64,000 nt of DNA from Methanolobus halotolerans (GTDB lineage: Archaea; Halobacteriota; Methanosarcinia; Methanosarcinales; Methanosarcinaceae): NCBI RefSeq assembly GCF_004745425.1, contig NZ_PGGK01000001.1, positions 248,001 through 312,000 on the forward strand. Reading direction: 5' to 3'. Below, piece by piece: positions 28,372-36,774 of the stretch (position 1 is its first letter; each line of letters begins with the position of its first letter). The position numbers and the translations under genes were made by a program. A model generated the notes under the pieces. The model was given only the letters and a program-made list of their open reading frames with translations. It had not been told where the DNA came from and did not search any database.

Positions 28372-28537
28372 CATCCAGCTCCCATTTTCTCGTCTTTTCT
28401 CTATATTACCGATTGTATATGAGAATATCTGAAAAGATTTTGAAGGATACTCTTTCGAAAAACCGCTTTCTGCGGGAGGACCTGGGTTCCTGTTATGTGG
28501 TCTCTCTTCTTGCGGACCGCACAACCTTTCGTCCCTG

Positions 28538-28568
28538 CCAAAAAGGCTACTTCAGGCAGAAGGCCTGA
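28538..28568 (-). terminator. Terminator of the P-type ATPase gene
   Basis: An 8-bp stem CTTCAGGC/GCCTGAAG (28548-28555 with 28561-28568) is followed on the minus strand by GTAGCC-like sequence and five T residues. It separates the ATPase transcript from the glycogen synthase operon. Confidence 0.65.
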
Positions 28569-28571
28569 AGA

Positions 28572-31289
28572 TCACCACCCGAACAGCTTGCCGACGGTAG
28601 CTGAATCCTTCCTTACAAAGTGTTTCCTTAACTCATCCGCCACAAACAGTAACAGGGCAAACGGTATGGCCAGCAGGACATATTCCAGTGGAACAGGGGT
28701 GGTATTGAATACTGCATTAAAGGATGGCTGGTACATGATAAGAGCAAGTATTATCAGCTCGCTGGCTATACCGATGAGTACCATCCTGTTACTGAACACA
28801 CCTTTTGTGAAGACGGACTGCCTCCTGGTCCTTGAAGTGAACACATTTGCGATCTGGCAGACAATTACTGCGGCAAAGAAAGCCGTTATCGCCTGCCGGT
28901 AAAGAGGATCTGATAGGTCAAGCTGCTGTCCCCATACCCATCCACCGCCATAAAGGACCGCGAAATAAGATGCAAAGCCTGCAGCTGCCTCGATGGGTCC
29001 TTTTAGGCCGTAGGCAGTGAGCAATACCTGTGGTGTGAGCAGTTTCTCCTCTCTTGAACGCGGCGGACGTTTCATAATGTCTCCCTCTCCCCGTTCGATG
29101 GCAAGTGCGATTGCAGGCAGTATGTCAGTACCAAGGTCAATGGCAAGGATAAGCTGTACGTTCATTGGCAGGGGTATGGCAAGCAGCACGAAGGCTATGA
29201 AAGGCAATATCTCGGGTATATTACTTGTCAGGATATAGGCAATGAACTTCTTGATATTATCAAAGACTGTCCTTCCTTCTTCCACGGCATTCACAATAGT
29301 TGCAAAATTGTCATCAAGCAGGATCATGTCCGCGGATTCCTTGGCAACATCGGTACCGCTGCCCATGGCAACGCCCATGTCCGCGTTCTTGATCGCGGGG
29401 GCATCGTTGACACCGTCCCCTGTCATGGTGACGATCTCGCCTGCCGCCTGAAAGTTTCTTACTATCTTGAGTTTCTGAAGGGGGGAAGTACGGGCGAATA
29501 TTATGCTATCTGACTGCAGTTTAAGCTCCAGTTCCTCTGGCGGCATCTTTTCAAGTTCCGCACCGGTTATCAGAACCGGCTCCCGGTTCTCACTATTGAG
29601 CCCTACTATATTCGATATGGATGTTGCAGTTACCGGATGGTCTCCTGTTATCATGACCACCTTGATGCCTGCGCGGTAGCATCTCCTGATAGATTCTTTC
29701 GCCTCGGGGCGTGCAGGGTCAAGGGCACCGGAGAAGCCCAGGAATGTGAACCCTTCCTCGTATTCCTTTATCTCATCGGCCTTCCTGAAAGCATAAGCCA
29801 ATACCCTCTCGCCCCTTTCTGCCATCTGGAGGTACTCATCTTCAAGTCCGCGTTTCATCCGGCCGGTTAGCTCCTGCTCTTCCCCATCAAGCATTATGCG
29901 GTTACACAGCTTAAGGAGTACCTCCGGAGCGCCCTTGAGATAGGAGTCCATATCGCCTTCAGGGGTCCTGCATATAACCTGCATTTTCTTTACCCTTGAA
30001 TCGAATGGATACTCTGCCAGCCTGGGAAACCTTTCCTGGGTTTTCCTGATATCCTTGAAATTATCCGCATAGGCCAGCAATGAACCTTCGGTGGGGTCGC
30101 CCCTGTATCCCGGAGACTCATCTGATAGTCGTGAGTTGTTGCAGACCGCAGCAACCCGCAGGAGCATCTCGGGTGGTTTCTCACCATTTTTCACATCAAT
30201 GTATCCCGAGCCAGTGTGAACCGAATTCACTGCCATCTTGTTCTGTGTAAGGGTACCTGTCTTGTCGGTACAGATGACCGTGGTCGAACCCAGGGTTTCC
30301 ACGGACTCGAGCTGCTTTATCAGGGCATTCCTTTTAGCCATCCTCTTGGATGCAAGGCTCAGAGCGAGCGTTACTGTAGGCAGAAGTCCTTCCGGGACAT
30401 TGGCAACGATGATGCCGATGGCAAATATGAGGTTGGCAAGATATGCGTCCTGGATGAAGTAGCCTATAATAAAGAATACTATTCCCAGAAAAATAGCAAT
30501 TGCGGATATAATCTTGACAAAACGGTTCAGTTCCTTACGGATGGGAGTTTCTACTGAGATCGTTTCCTCGGTAAGCAGGGATAACTTTCCTATCTGCGTA
30601 TCAGGACCCGTGCTGAAAATGACAGCTTCTCCGTTACCTGTCTGCACAAGTGTACTGGAGAACACCATGTTCCTGCATTCCAGCATTTCATCGTGCGTAC
30701 ATTCCAGAGCTCTCAACTGGGGTTCGGCTTCACCGGTTATGGGTGAGTTGTCGACCTTCAGGCTGTTCTGCACGATGAGCCTGGCATCAGCAGGCACCTT
30801 GTCACCCTCTTCAAGATAGATAACATCCCCCGGTACCAGTTCGGAGGCAGGTAACTCCACTATCTTCCCGTCACGCCGTACCCTTGCAGTGGGGGCCATA
30901 AGGCTCTGGAAGCTTTCCATTATCCTCTGGGCCTGGTATTCCTGGATGAATGTGAAGGTCGAGTTAAGTATGACCACACCCAGAAGGGCGATGGCGATGA
31001 AAATATTACCCTGGCCGGGATCCAGGTATTCGGCGATGAACGATAATGATGAGCCAAACAGTAATAATACGGCAAAGAAGTTCCTGTACTGTTTAAGGTA
31101 TTTCTTCAGCAGACCTTCCTTTTCCTTCTTTGCAAGAACGTTAGCTCCGCAGACATCTTTGCGTTTCAGTGCCTCTTCAGAAGAAAGTCCCTCTGCTTTT
31201 GTGTTCAGTCTGCGAAGGAATTCTTTAAGCTCGATGGTATGTTCATCACCACTGGAGGTACATTGAAAGTCCTCCTCTTCAGATGCCAT
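28572..31289 (-). CDS. P-type cation ATPase, Na,K-ATPase-like (type IIC-like)
   Basis: A 905-aa ion pump. It carries the N-terminal cation-ATPase domain, the phosphorylation motif DKTGTLTQNK, VTGDGVNDAPA-type hinge (TMTGDGVNDAP) and ten helices. Helix 4 (VANVPEGLLPTVTLALSLASKRMAKRN) and helix 6 (IDLGTDILPAIALA) match animal Na,K/H,K-ATPase signatures better than SERCA. It probably exports Na+ or H+, perhaps against K+. Ion specificity is inferred. ATG at 31289 is preferred over GTG at 31316, which has no ribosome binding site. Confidence 0.92.
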   Translation of the reverse strand: MASEEEDFQCTSSGDEHTIELKEFLRRLNTKAEGLSSEEALKRKDVCGANVLAKKEKEGLLKKYLKQYRNFFAVLLLFGSSLSFIAEYLDPGQGNIFIAIALLGVVILNSTFTFIQEYQAQRIMESFQSLMAPTARVRRDGKIVELPASELVPGDVIYLEEGDKVPADARLIVQNSLKVDNSPITGEAEPQLRALECTHDEMLECRNMVFSSTLVQTGNGEAVIFSTGPDTQIGKLSLLTEETISVETPIRKELNRFVKIISAIAIFLGIVFFIIGYFIQDAYLANLIFAIGIIVANVPEGLLPTVTLALSLASKRMAKRNALIKQLESVETLGSTTVICTDKTGTLTQNKMAVNSVHTGSGYIDVKNGEKPPEMLLRVAAVCNNSRLSDESPGYRGDPTEGSLLAYADNFKDIRKTQERFPRLAEYPFDSRVKKMQVICRTPEGDMDSYLKGAPEVLLKLCNRIMLDGEEQELTGRMKRGLEDEYLQMAERGERVLAYAFRKADEIKEYEEGFTFLGFSGALDPARPEAKESIRRCYRAGIKVVMITGDHPVTATSISNIVGLNSENREPVLITGAELEKMPPEELELKLQSDSIIFARTSPLQKLKIVRNFQAAGEIVTMTGDGVNDAPAIKNADMGVAMGSGTDVAKESADMILLDDNFATIVNAVEEGRTVFDNIKKFIAYILTSNIPEILPFIAFVLLAIPLPMNVQLILAIDLGTDILPAIALAIERGEGDIMKRPPRSREEKLLTPQVLLTAYGLKGPIEAAAGFASYFAVLYGGGWVWGQQLDLSDPLYRQAITAFFAAVIVCQIANVFTSRTRRQSVFTKGVFSNRMVLIGIASELIILALIMYQPSFNAVFNTTPVPLEYVLLAIPFALLLFVADELRKHFVRKDSATVGKLFGW

Positions 31290-31355
31290 ATCCCTAACCC
31301 CTATGAGCTTATGCACAGCTGCAATAAAAGAGTTGCTCCGGGGTTAGGATATTTT

Positions 31356-31994
31356 TTACATGCTACTGAAAGAGATGTAGATATTCCATATTCCTATGAC
31401 AATGAAATTCACTGCCAGTGCGGCAAGTAAGAGTCCCATGAGCCTGGTGAATACCAGCATTCCGGTGTATCCCATGAACTTATATATCCTTCTTGAGAAG
31501 TGGAACAGGACCAGGCCAATCCCGAAAGTGACAAGTATTGCAAGAATTACAAAGCCGCTCTGCATCATCGATTCCGCACTTCCCATTAATACAATGACCG
31601 TGGTTATGGTACCCGGACCTGTCAACAGTGGCAGTGCGATAGGAAATATCCATATGTCACTTCTGTCTATGGACTTGTCTATCTCACCCTTGGTTATACT
31701 CTCACGGGAAACCTTTGCAAGTATCATATCAAATGCTACGACAAACAGGAGGATACCACCTGCAACCCTGAGGGAATCTATGGTTATGCCGAAGAAATCC
31801 AGTATCATCTCTCCGGTAACTGCAAAGAATATGGCTATGACGCTGGCAAGGATGACCGATTTATTAGCAATTATGTTCTTTTCTTCATAGGTTACGTTGT
31901 TGGTCAGTGAAACGAAGGTCACCACTGCGCTCGGAGGGCTTACTATCGCAAACAAAGATGCAAAAGCAGTTAGAAAGAAAACCAAGTCGTCCAA
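31356..31994 (-). CDS. MarC-family membrane protein
   Basis: A 212-aa protein with six helices and the MarC phrases AIVSPPSAVVTF, GGILLFVVAFDM and PLLTGPGTITTVIVL. Function is unsettled, despite the historical link with multiple antibiotic resistance. The start is a TTG (31994) placed 7 nt after a full GGAGGT ribosome binding site. Confidence 0.9.
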   Translation of the reverse strand: MDDLVFFLTAFASLFAIVSPPSAVVTFVSLTNNVTYEEKNIIANKSVILASVIAIFFAVTGEMILDFFGITIDSLRVAGGILLFVVAFDMILAKVSRESITKGEIDKSIDRSDIWIFPIALPLLTGPGTITTVIVLMGSAESMMQSGFVILAILVTFGIGLVLFHFSRRIYKFMGYTGMLVFTRLMGLLLAALAVNFIVIGIWNIYISFSSM

Positions 31995-32240
31995 AAGTGA
32001 TACCTCCTTTGGTCCATACCAATAGATGGGGGCTTACATAACTTTTGTGGTAGTGCTGATACTGCCGGAAGTGAAGTTCCTTCAGACATTTTATTATTTT
32101 ATTGAAATTTCTGGCATTGAATCCTCAGGTATAACTGTATTTACTTTTCACTTAGTAAAAGCCTTATGGTGCTGAAAATCGTTTAAAGACAAACATATTT
32201 GAATTATAGTTCTGATTGTTTTGGGCATTATATAGTTATC

Positions 32241-32251
32241 TTTATATATGA
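32241..32251 (+). promoter_or_regulatory. TATA box of RNA candidate 2
   Basis: TTTATATATGA is identical to the element at 39165-39175 ahead of RNA candidate 3. It predicts a transcript start at about 32266-32271. Confidence 0.45.
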
Positions 32252-32265
32252 TGTATCCTATTAAC

Positions 32266-32391
32266 GCCGTCAACCAGAATAAAATAATACTCTGGTATTA
32301 GTGGCATGGGGTCTATATCCATCTATACTACCTCCTTCAAAAGCCTCATCCCGCTAAGAACGGCTCCGGTCTCCACCCGGAGCCATTTTTT
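32266..32391 (+). ncRNA. Candidate non-coding RNA 2 with terminator
   Basis: The 405-nt gap between marC and the next gene contains, on the plus strand, a TATA box, a 6-bp hairpin ACCAGA/TCTGGT (32273-32278 with 32291-32296), a pyrimidine-rich stretch CTATACTACCTCC (32323-32335) complementary to ribosome binding sites, and a strong terminator (32362-32391). GCCGT (32266-32270) could also pair with ACGGC (32360-32364), which would compete with the terminator stem. No reading frame of note. I do not know the family. I see nothing in 31995-32230 apart from the marC ribosome binding site. Confidence 0.5.
32362..32391 (+). terminator. Intrinsic terminator of RNA candidate 2
   Basis: A perfect 8-bp stem GGCTCCGG/CCGGAGCC (32362-32369 with 32377-32384, 7-nt loop) followed by A and six T residues. 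The T run on the plus strand gives its direction. The reverse reading has no long T run. Confidence 0.8.
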
Positions 32392-32399
32392 GATCTCAA

Positions 32400-33221
32400 T
32401 CACATTCTTTTTCTGAGTGACCATGCAAAGTAACTTAACAACAGGTTAAGCCCTGAGAAAATGATCGACAATATGGAAAACCCTAGCAGATATATGTTAT
32501 ATCTCAATATTTCTCCCGCTACATTCCTGGGGTCGGCATATATCACAAAGGCAAGGGTATTGGCAACAATCAGGACAATGAAGATAACAGGCAGTCCTCG
32601 TGTGGCTCCTTTCAGGTCCGCCCTGCTCAGGGCTATATGAGATGAGACTCCAATGGACAGTAAAATGTAGATCCAGAAGTTAATGTTCACAAGATTTGCC
32701 GGATCGGCCAGACTTGCGAGCAGTCCTGTCAGGAAAGTGGCTACGGAGGCCATAAAAGAGGAGCCGGACAGGGTGCTGCCGGTAAAAACCGCCAGCTGGC
32801 CCGAAAAGCTGCTGAACAATTCGGGTAGTAATATATACATACTACCGATCAGAACAACATTCCCGCTCAGGATGGGGCCGATGCCAATGAAGAAGTTGCC
32901 CATGCTCTGGTAAAGGCTAGTCCTGCTATAACTGTGTTGTACATATCCCAGGGTGGCGTCGCTGGCTTTAAGATCCAGCAATTTTACTTTCCTGATTCTG
33001 TGCCTGAACATCCAGCACATGAGCAGGTGTCCTGTCTCATGCACAGGTACTCCGATCCATGCGGTCAGGAGAATCGCTTTCTTTCCAAAACTCTGGCGCA
33101 GGTAATTATTCGAAAGTCGTTCCATATATCCCAGCAGGAGCCCTATCAATAATACCGGTCCTGCAAAGGCCAGTAGTTCCAGCAGGCTTAGCTGGATTAT
33201 CATGCCGATCTCCCTGATCAT
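32400..33221 (-). CDS. Putative M50-like membrane metalloprotease
   Basis: A 273-aa protein with about six hydrophobic segments. VPVHETGHLLMC (zinc motif HETGH, residues ~57-61) lies close to the end of a helix, and GVxVHExGH-type motifs of this kind mark membrane metalloproteases. I cannot place the third ligand with certainty, so activity is uncertain. Start: ATG after AGGAGGA. It stands alone, facing RNA candidate 2. Confidence 0.6.
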   Translation of the reverse strand: MIREIGMIIQLSLLELLAFAGPVLLIGLLLGYMERLSNNYLRQSFGKKAILLTAWIGVPVHETGHLLMCWMFRHRIRKVKLLDLKASDATLGYVQHSYSRTSLYQSMGNFFIGIGPILSGNVVLIGSMYILLPELFSSFSGQLAVFTGSTLSGSSFMASVATFLTGLLASLADPANLVNINFWIYILLSIGVSSHIALSRADLKGATRGLPVIFIVLIVANTLAFVIYADPRNVAGEILRYNIYLLGFSILSIIFSGLNLLLSYFAWSLRKRM

Positions 33222-33324
33222 ATTATTCCTCCTGCTGTCCGGCCCTGTGCGGACTATTTTTCATAACAGATTAAAAGGCCATTATTTACAGGGGTAGTTT
33301 ACGGATAAGTACTTATTCAATAAA

Positions 33325-33342
33325 ACTAGGATAATTCCTAGT
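33325..33342 (+). promoter_or_regulatory. Perfect palindrome upstream of peroxiredoxin
   Basis: ACTAGGATAATTCCTAGT has 7-nt arms and a 4-nt spacer. It lies about 85 nt before the peroxiredoxin start, just past an AT-rich stretch that may be its TATA box. This is a good position for a repressor site. The regulator is unknown. Confidence 0.45.
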
Positions 33343-33425
33343 AGCGGGTAATATGTGGGGAAAGGATGATAGTTCTACCTGCTCAGCCAGGGGTGTTCCT
33401 CACACTTAGCCTGAAGGTGATATCA

Positions 33426-34283
33426 ATGGATGAGAAAAGGGATACAAGAAAGCATATTGAAAATCAGTTCCGTGAGATGCGTGATTATATTTCCAGAAAT
33501 GTCAGAGACCTCGAACTGGAAAAAGAGTTCGATAAACAGGCAAGGGAAATCACCGAGTACGTGGACCAGAACATCAAGAAGTTCAGGGGTGGCACGGCAG
33601 ATCCGACCACTGGTGAGACCACGGGACATTCTATGCCACTGATAGGTGACGATGCTCCCTCCTTCACTGCGGTAACGACAGCCGGTGAGATCAACTTCCC
33701 CAAAGATTACAGGGATAAGTGGGTCATACTCTTCAGCCATCCGGCGGATTTCACACCTGTGTGCACGACCGAGTTCATGACATTTGCGAGCATGCAGGAT
33801 GAGTTCAAGGCTCTCAACTGCGAGCTTATCGGATTGTCCATCGACAGCATATACGCACACATTGCATGGCTGAGGACGATCAGGGAGAAGATAGAGTATA
33901 AGGGAATGAAAGATGTGGAGATCACATTCCCTGTGATCGAAGATCTGAAAATGGAAGTGTCAAGGAAATATGGTATGCTGCAGCCACGTGCATCGGACAC
34001 CCAGGCTGTCAGGGCTGTATTTATGATCGATCCCAGGGCCAAGGTCCGGGCGATACTTTACTATCCGCTCTCCAACGGAAGGAATATGGACGAGATAAAA
34101 AGGCTTTTGCAGGCATTGCAGAAATCCGATGCAGAAGGTATTGCAACCCCTGCAAACTGGCAACCCGGCGATGATGTAATAATCCCTCCGCCTGGCTCCT
34201 GCGGGGCTGCTAAGGAACGGATGGAAGCCAAAGAGGAATCAAAGTACTGCCTTGACTGGTTCATGTGTTTCAAGAAAGGATGA
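33426..34283 (+). CDS. Peroxiredoxin (Prx6/archaeal type) with N-terminal extension
   Basis: A thiol peroxidase of 285 aa that reduces H2O2 and organic peroxides. The peroxidatic Cys lies in HPADFTPVCTTEF, and the core runs from about residue 75 (MPLIGDDAPSF). The C-terminus has three more cysteines (CGAAK, YCLDWFMCF) that could resolve the disulfide. The first ~70 residues are an unusual charged, helical extension. ATG 33426 follows AGGTGAT. The upstream ATG at 33366 adds 20 unlikely residues. Confidence 0.92.
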   Translation: MDEKRDTRKHIENQFREMRDYISRNVRDLELEKEFDKQAREITEYVDQNIKKFRGGTADPTTGETTGHSMPLIGDDAPSFTAVTTAGEINFPKDYRDKWVILFSHPADFTPVCTTEFMTFASMQDEFKALNCELIGLSIDSIYAHIAWLRTIREKIEYKGMKDVEITFPVIEDLKMEVSRKYGMLQPRASDTQAVRAVFMIDPRAKVRAILYYPLSNGRNMDEIKRLLQALQKSDAEGIATPANWQPGDDVIIPPPGSCGAAKERMEAKEESKYCLDWFMCFKKG

Positions 34284-34293
34284 TCTGATCAAA

Positions 34294-34323
34294 GGACCGG
34301 AAACGGTCCACAATACTTTTTTT
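34294..34323 (+). terminator. Terminator of the peroxiredoxin gene
   Basis: A 6-bp stem GGACCG/CGGTCC with a GAAA tetraloop (34294-34309) followed shortly by seven T residues (34317-34323). Confidence 0.7.
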
Positions 34324-34358
34324 CATAAGCAGGGGTCACAGCAGATCCGTGGCCGGGC

Positions 34359-35195
34359 TCAATATTGAATTTCAAGCCCGACACCGACCTCTTCTATGTT
34401 GCATGCATGTGAGAGTGCGATCTTTGACATAAGGTCGATGCAATGACAGGCGTGAACTCTCTGCGGTTTTGTTTTCTCCAGGTGATCCATAGTGCCCTCC
34501 AATCGCTCTGTGGAAGGCCTGAGCAAATGGAACCCTCCTACGATGTCGACTATGCGCTCCTCTTTACACACTTCCTTTGCATAACGGATGATGTTGCATA
34601 TGCCCGAATGCGAACAACCGGTGATGATCACCAGTCCGCTGACGGTCTTGAAGACCATCGCAGTGTCATCTAAAATGCTGTCCGGGCTACTGTGATCATC
34701 TTCAATGATACAGCCAATCGTCTCCTTTGCCTCAAAATCGAATACGCGGGGGATCTGTCCCAGAAAAACCAGCTGTTCGGATATCCACATGGGGTCCCGG
34801 GAGTGCCTGATCTCCATGCAGGTGGCAAGCCGGTCTTCGGAGACCAAAGCACCGATCTCTCCTGCTCCTTGCTGGTATTTTCTTTTAAATGCCAGGGGGT
34901 GTGCCAGTAGTACTGGTCTTTTGTACTGTCTGCCTTCAAGACCGGCTTCTGTGAAAAGACGTAACAGAGGCTCGAGTCCTCCTGTATGGTCCAGGTGTCC
35001 GTGTGAGATAACGATATAGTCAAGTTCAAGCAGGTCGATACCCATCTTTTGTGCATTCCGTATGAATACATCGCTGTATCCCGTATCGAAAAGCACCTTT
35101 GATCCATTCTCTTCCAGGAGATATGAAACCCCCGGCTCTCCCAGGTAGTACTTGTCTATCAGGGTATTATTGTCCGTAAGGACGGTCAGTTTCAT
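34359..35195 (-). CDS. MBL-fold metallohydrolase (MJ0301-like)
   Basis: A 278-aa metallo-beta-lactamase-fold protein with the metal motif SHGHLDHTGG, a later TGCSHSGICN and a C-terminal HACHC. This pattern is that of the MJ0301/dihydropteroate synthase-related group found in methanogens and bacteria. The reaction is not established from the sequence. There is no clear ribosome binding site. A TATA-like AT stretch about 25 nt upstream suggests a leaderless mRNA. Confidence 0.85.
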   Translation of the reverse strand: MKLTVLTDNNTLIDKYYLGEPGVSYLLEENGSKVLFDTGYSDVFIRNAQKMGIDLLELDYIVISHGHLDHTGGLEPLLRLFTEAGLEGRQYKRPVLLAHPLAFKRKYQQGAGEIGALVSEDRLATCMEIRHSRDPMWISEQLVFLGQIPRVFDFEAKETIGCIIEDDHSSPDSILDDTAMVFKTVSGLVIITGCSHSGICNIIRYAKEVCKEERIVDIVGGFHLLRPSTERLEGTMDHLEKTKPQRVHACHCIDLMSKIALSHACNIEEVGVGLEIQY

Positions 35196-35263
35196 AGGTA
35201 AAAGAAGGTGTCCGGTATTAATAAGATTTTTAGCTCTTCAAATTTGAAAAACAAGGAAAAAGG

Positions 35264-36556
35264 TCAATTCTGTTTCTTTTCCTTCTCTTCCTCAAGTGCC
35301 TTGCTAACTATTTTCATAGCGCAGAGGTCTCCGCACATGGAGCATGCATCACTGCCTGTTATGCGGCTCTCCCTGATACTTCTTGCACGCTCACCATCGA
35401 TCGCAAGGCTGTATTGTGTTTCCCAGTCAAGGTTTTTGCGGGCTGTTGCCATTTTATCATCGACCGCCCTTGCACGCTCTTTTTGCCCTTCCTTGGTAAG
35501 GTCTGCTGCATGGGCTGCTATCTTTGTGATAATGGTACCCTCCCGGATGTCATCGTTTGTCGGGAGCGCAAGGTGCTCGGCTGGTGTTGTCATACAAAGG
35601 AAATCAGTGCCGCACATGCCAGCAAAGGTTCCTCCGATGGCTCCGGTTATGTGGTCATAGCCCGGGGCGATATCGGTCACAAGGGGGCCCAGCAGATAGA
35701 GGGGTGCATCATCACAGAGGCTTTTCATTCCCTTTACACTGAGCTCGATCTCATCGATCGGAACGTGTCCGGGGCCTTCTACAAAGCACTGGATATTCGC
35801 TTCCCTTGTGCGTCTTACAAGCTCTCCGAGAGTTATGAATTCCAGAAATGAAGGTCCGTCAGAAGCATCATGTATGCATCCCGGTCTCATGCCATCTCCG
35901 AGACTTATTGCCATATCATACTCCTGTGCTATTTCCAGCAGGTAATCATATTCTGAGTAGAAGGGATTGTCCTCTCCGTTATGCAGCATCCACGCAAGGG
36001 TGAATGAACCTCCCCTGCTGACAATATCTGTTATCCTGTTACCCTGCTTGATCCTCTTAAGGGAGTCCTGGTTCACACCTGCATGTATGGTGACAAAATC
36101 AATTCCATCCTTTGCATGTTTGCGTACGGCATTGAACATGTCATCGGAGGTCATATCCACAACAGCTTCCTGTGAAGCTGCAGCCTGGTATATGGGAACG
36201 GAACCTATGGGGATGTTCACAGCATCCATTATCTTTTTCCTTATAAGGTCCAGATCCCCGCCGGTGGACAGGTCCATGAGCGCATCAGCACCGAAAGCTT
36301 CTGCAGTCTTTGCTTTCTCTATCTCATCATCGATGTTGATATGGTCACGTGACGTTCCTATATTGGCATTTATCTTTGTACTGAGATATTTTCCTATGCC
36401 TACGACCCTGCAATCCCTGGCAGGATTATTGGGTATACTGATGAGTCCTCTGGCAACACATGAACAGATGGTTCTGGCGTCAATGCCCTCATCCCTGGCA
36501 ACCGCTTCTATCTGAGGTGTGATGATCCCGCGTTTTGCATCTTCCATTAATGTCAT
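35264..36556 (-). CDS. thiC: Phosphomethylpyrimidine synthase
   Basis: A radical SAM enzyme that converts aminoimidazole ribotide to hydroxymethylpyrimidine phosphate for thiamine synthesis. At 430 aa it is the typical archaeal/short form. The cluster-binding motif [11 protein letters not shown] is at the C-terminus, as in all ThiC. Other conserved parts are [21 protein letters not shown] and [11 protein letters not shown]. The start ATG at 36556 follows AAGGAG with a 6-nt spacer. Confidence 0.97.
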   Translation of the reverse strand: MTLMEDAKRGIITPQIEAVARDEGIDARTICSCVARGLISIPNNPARDCRVVGIGKYLSTKINANIGTSRDHINIDDEIEKAKTAEAFGADALMDLSTGGDLDLIRKKIMDAVNIPIGSVPIYQAAASQEAVVDMTSDDMFNAVRKHAKDGIDFVTIHAGVNQDSLKRIKQGNRITDIVSRGGSFTLAWMLHNGEDNPFYSEYDYLLEIAQEYDMAISLGDGMRPGCIHDASDGPSFLEFITLGELVRRTREANIQCFVEGPGHVPIDEIELSVKGMKSLCDDAPLYLLGPLVTDIAPGYDHITGAIGGTFAGMCGTDFLCMTTPAEHLALPTNDDIREGTIITKIAAHAADLTKEGQKERARAVDDKMATARKNLDWETQYSLAIDGERARSIRESRITGSDACSMCGDLCAMKIVSKALEEEKEKKQN

Positions 36557-36583
36557 TAATTACTCCTTCACTGCTGCATCTGT

Positions 36584-36631
36584 ATGGGCTGCAATATAAT
36601 CTCAGCCCATATATATGTTTCACAAATGTGA
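36584..36631 (-). promoter_or_regulatory. thiC promoter with two inverted repeats
   Basis: The minus-strand TATA box CATATATAT (about 36609-36617) predicts a start near 36587. ATGGGCTG-N11-CAGCCCAT (36584-36610, 8-nt perfect arms) lies between the TATA box and the start. TCACAAATGTGA (36620-36631) lies just upstream of the BRE. Both are candidate operators for a thiamine-responsive regulator, which is inferred. The TPP riboswitch core is absent. Confidence 0.5.
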
Positions 36632-36774
36632 TTTATTTATGGGAATCTGGGCGGGTTTTGACAAAGGCGGTCCTTTCATATCTGAATAGCAGTCTTCTGC
36701 CTTATTTTGTATCTCTTAATACTTTCACTCCGCAAGCTCAATTCTTATCTAATATCAAATCATTAAGGTCCAAC

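Noticed and set aside
28375-28524. A 50-residue N-terminal extension of glycogen synthase
   Set aside because: Low-complexity translation with no ribosome binding site. GGGAG precedes the ATGs at 28374/28371, where homology starts.
36584-36610. CTGAGA in the thiC upstream region, as in TPP riboswitches
   Set aside because: The other conserved TPP elements (CCTGAT and the AATGCCAGCGTAGGGAA part) are missing, and most of the segment lies upstream of the predicted transcript start.
36535-36774. An 80-residue N-terminal extension of topoisomerase I
   Set aside because: The sequence lacks topoisomerase similarity and overlaps the thiC promoter. Conserved TOPRIM sequence begins at ATG 36775.
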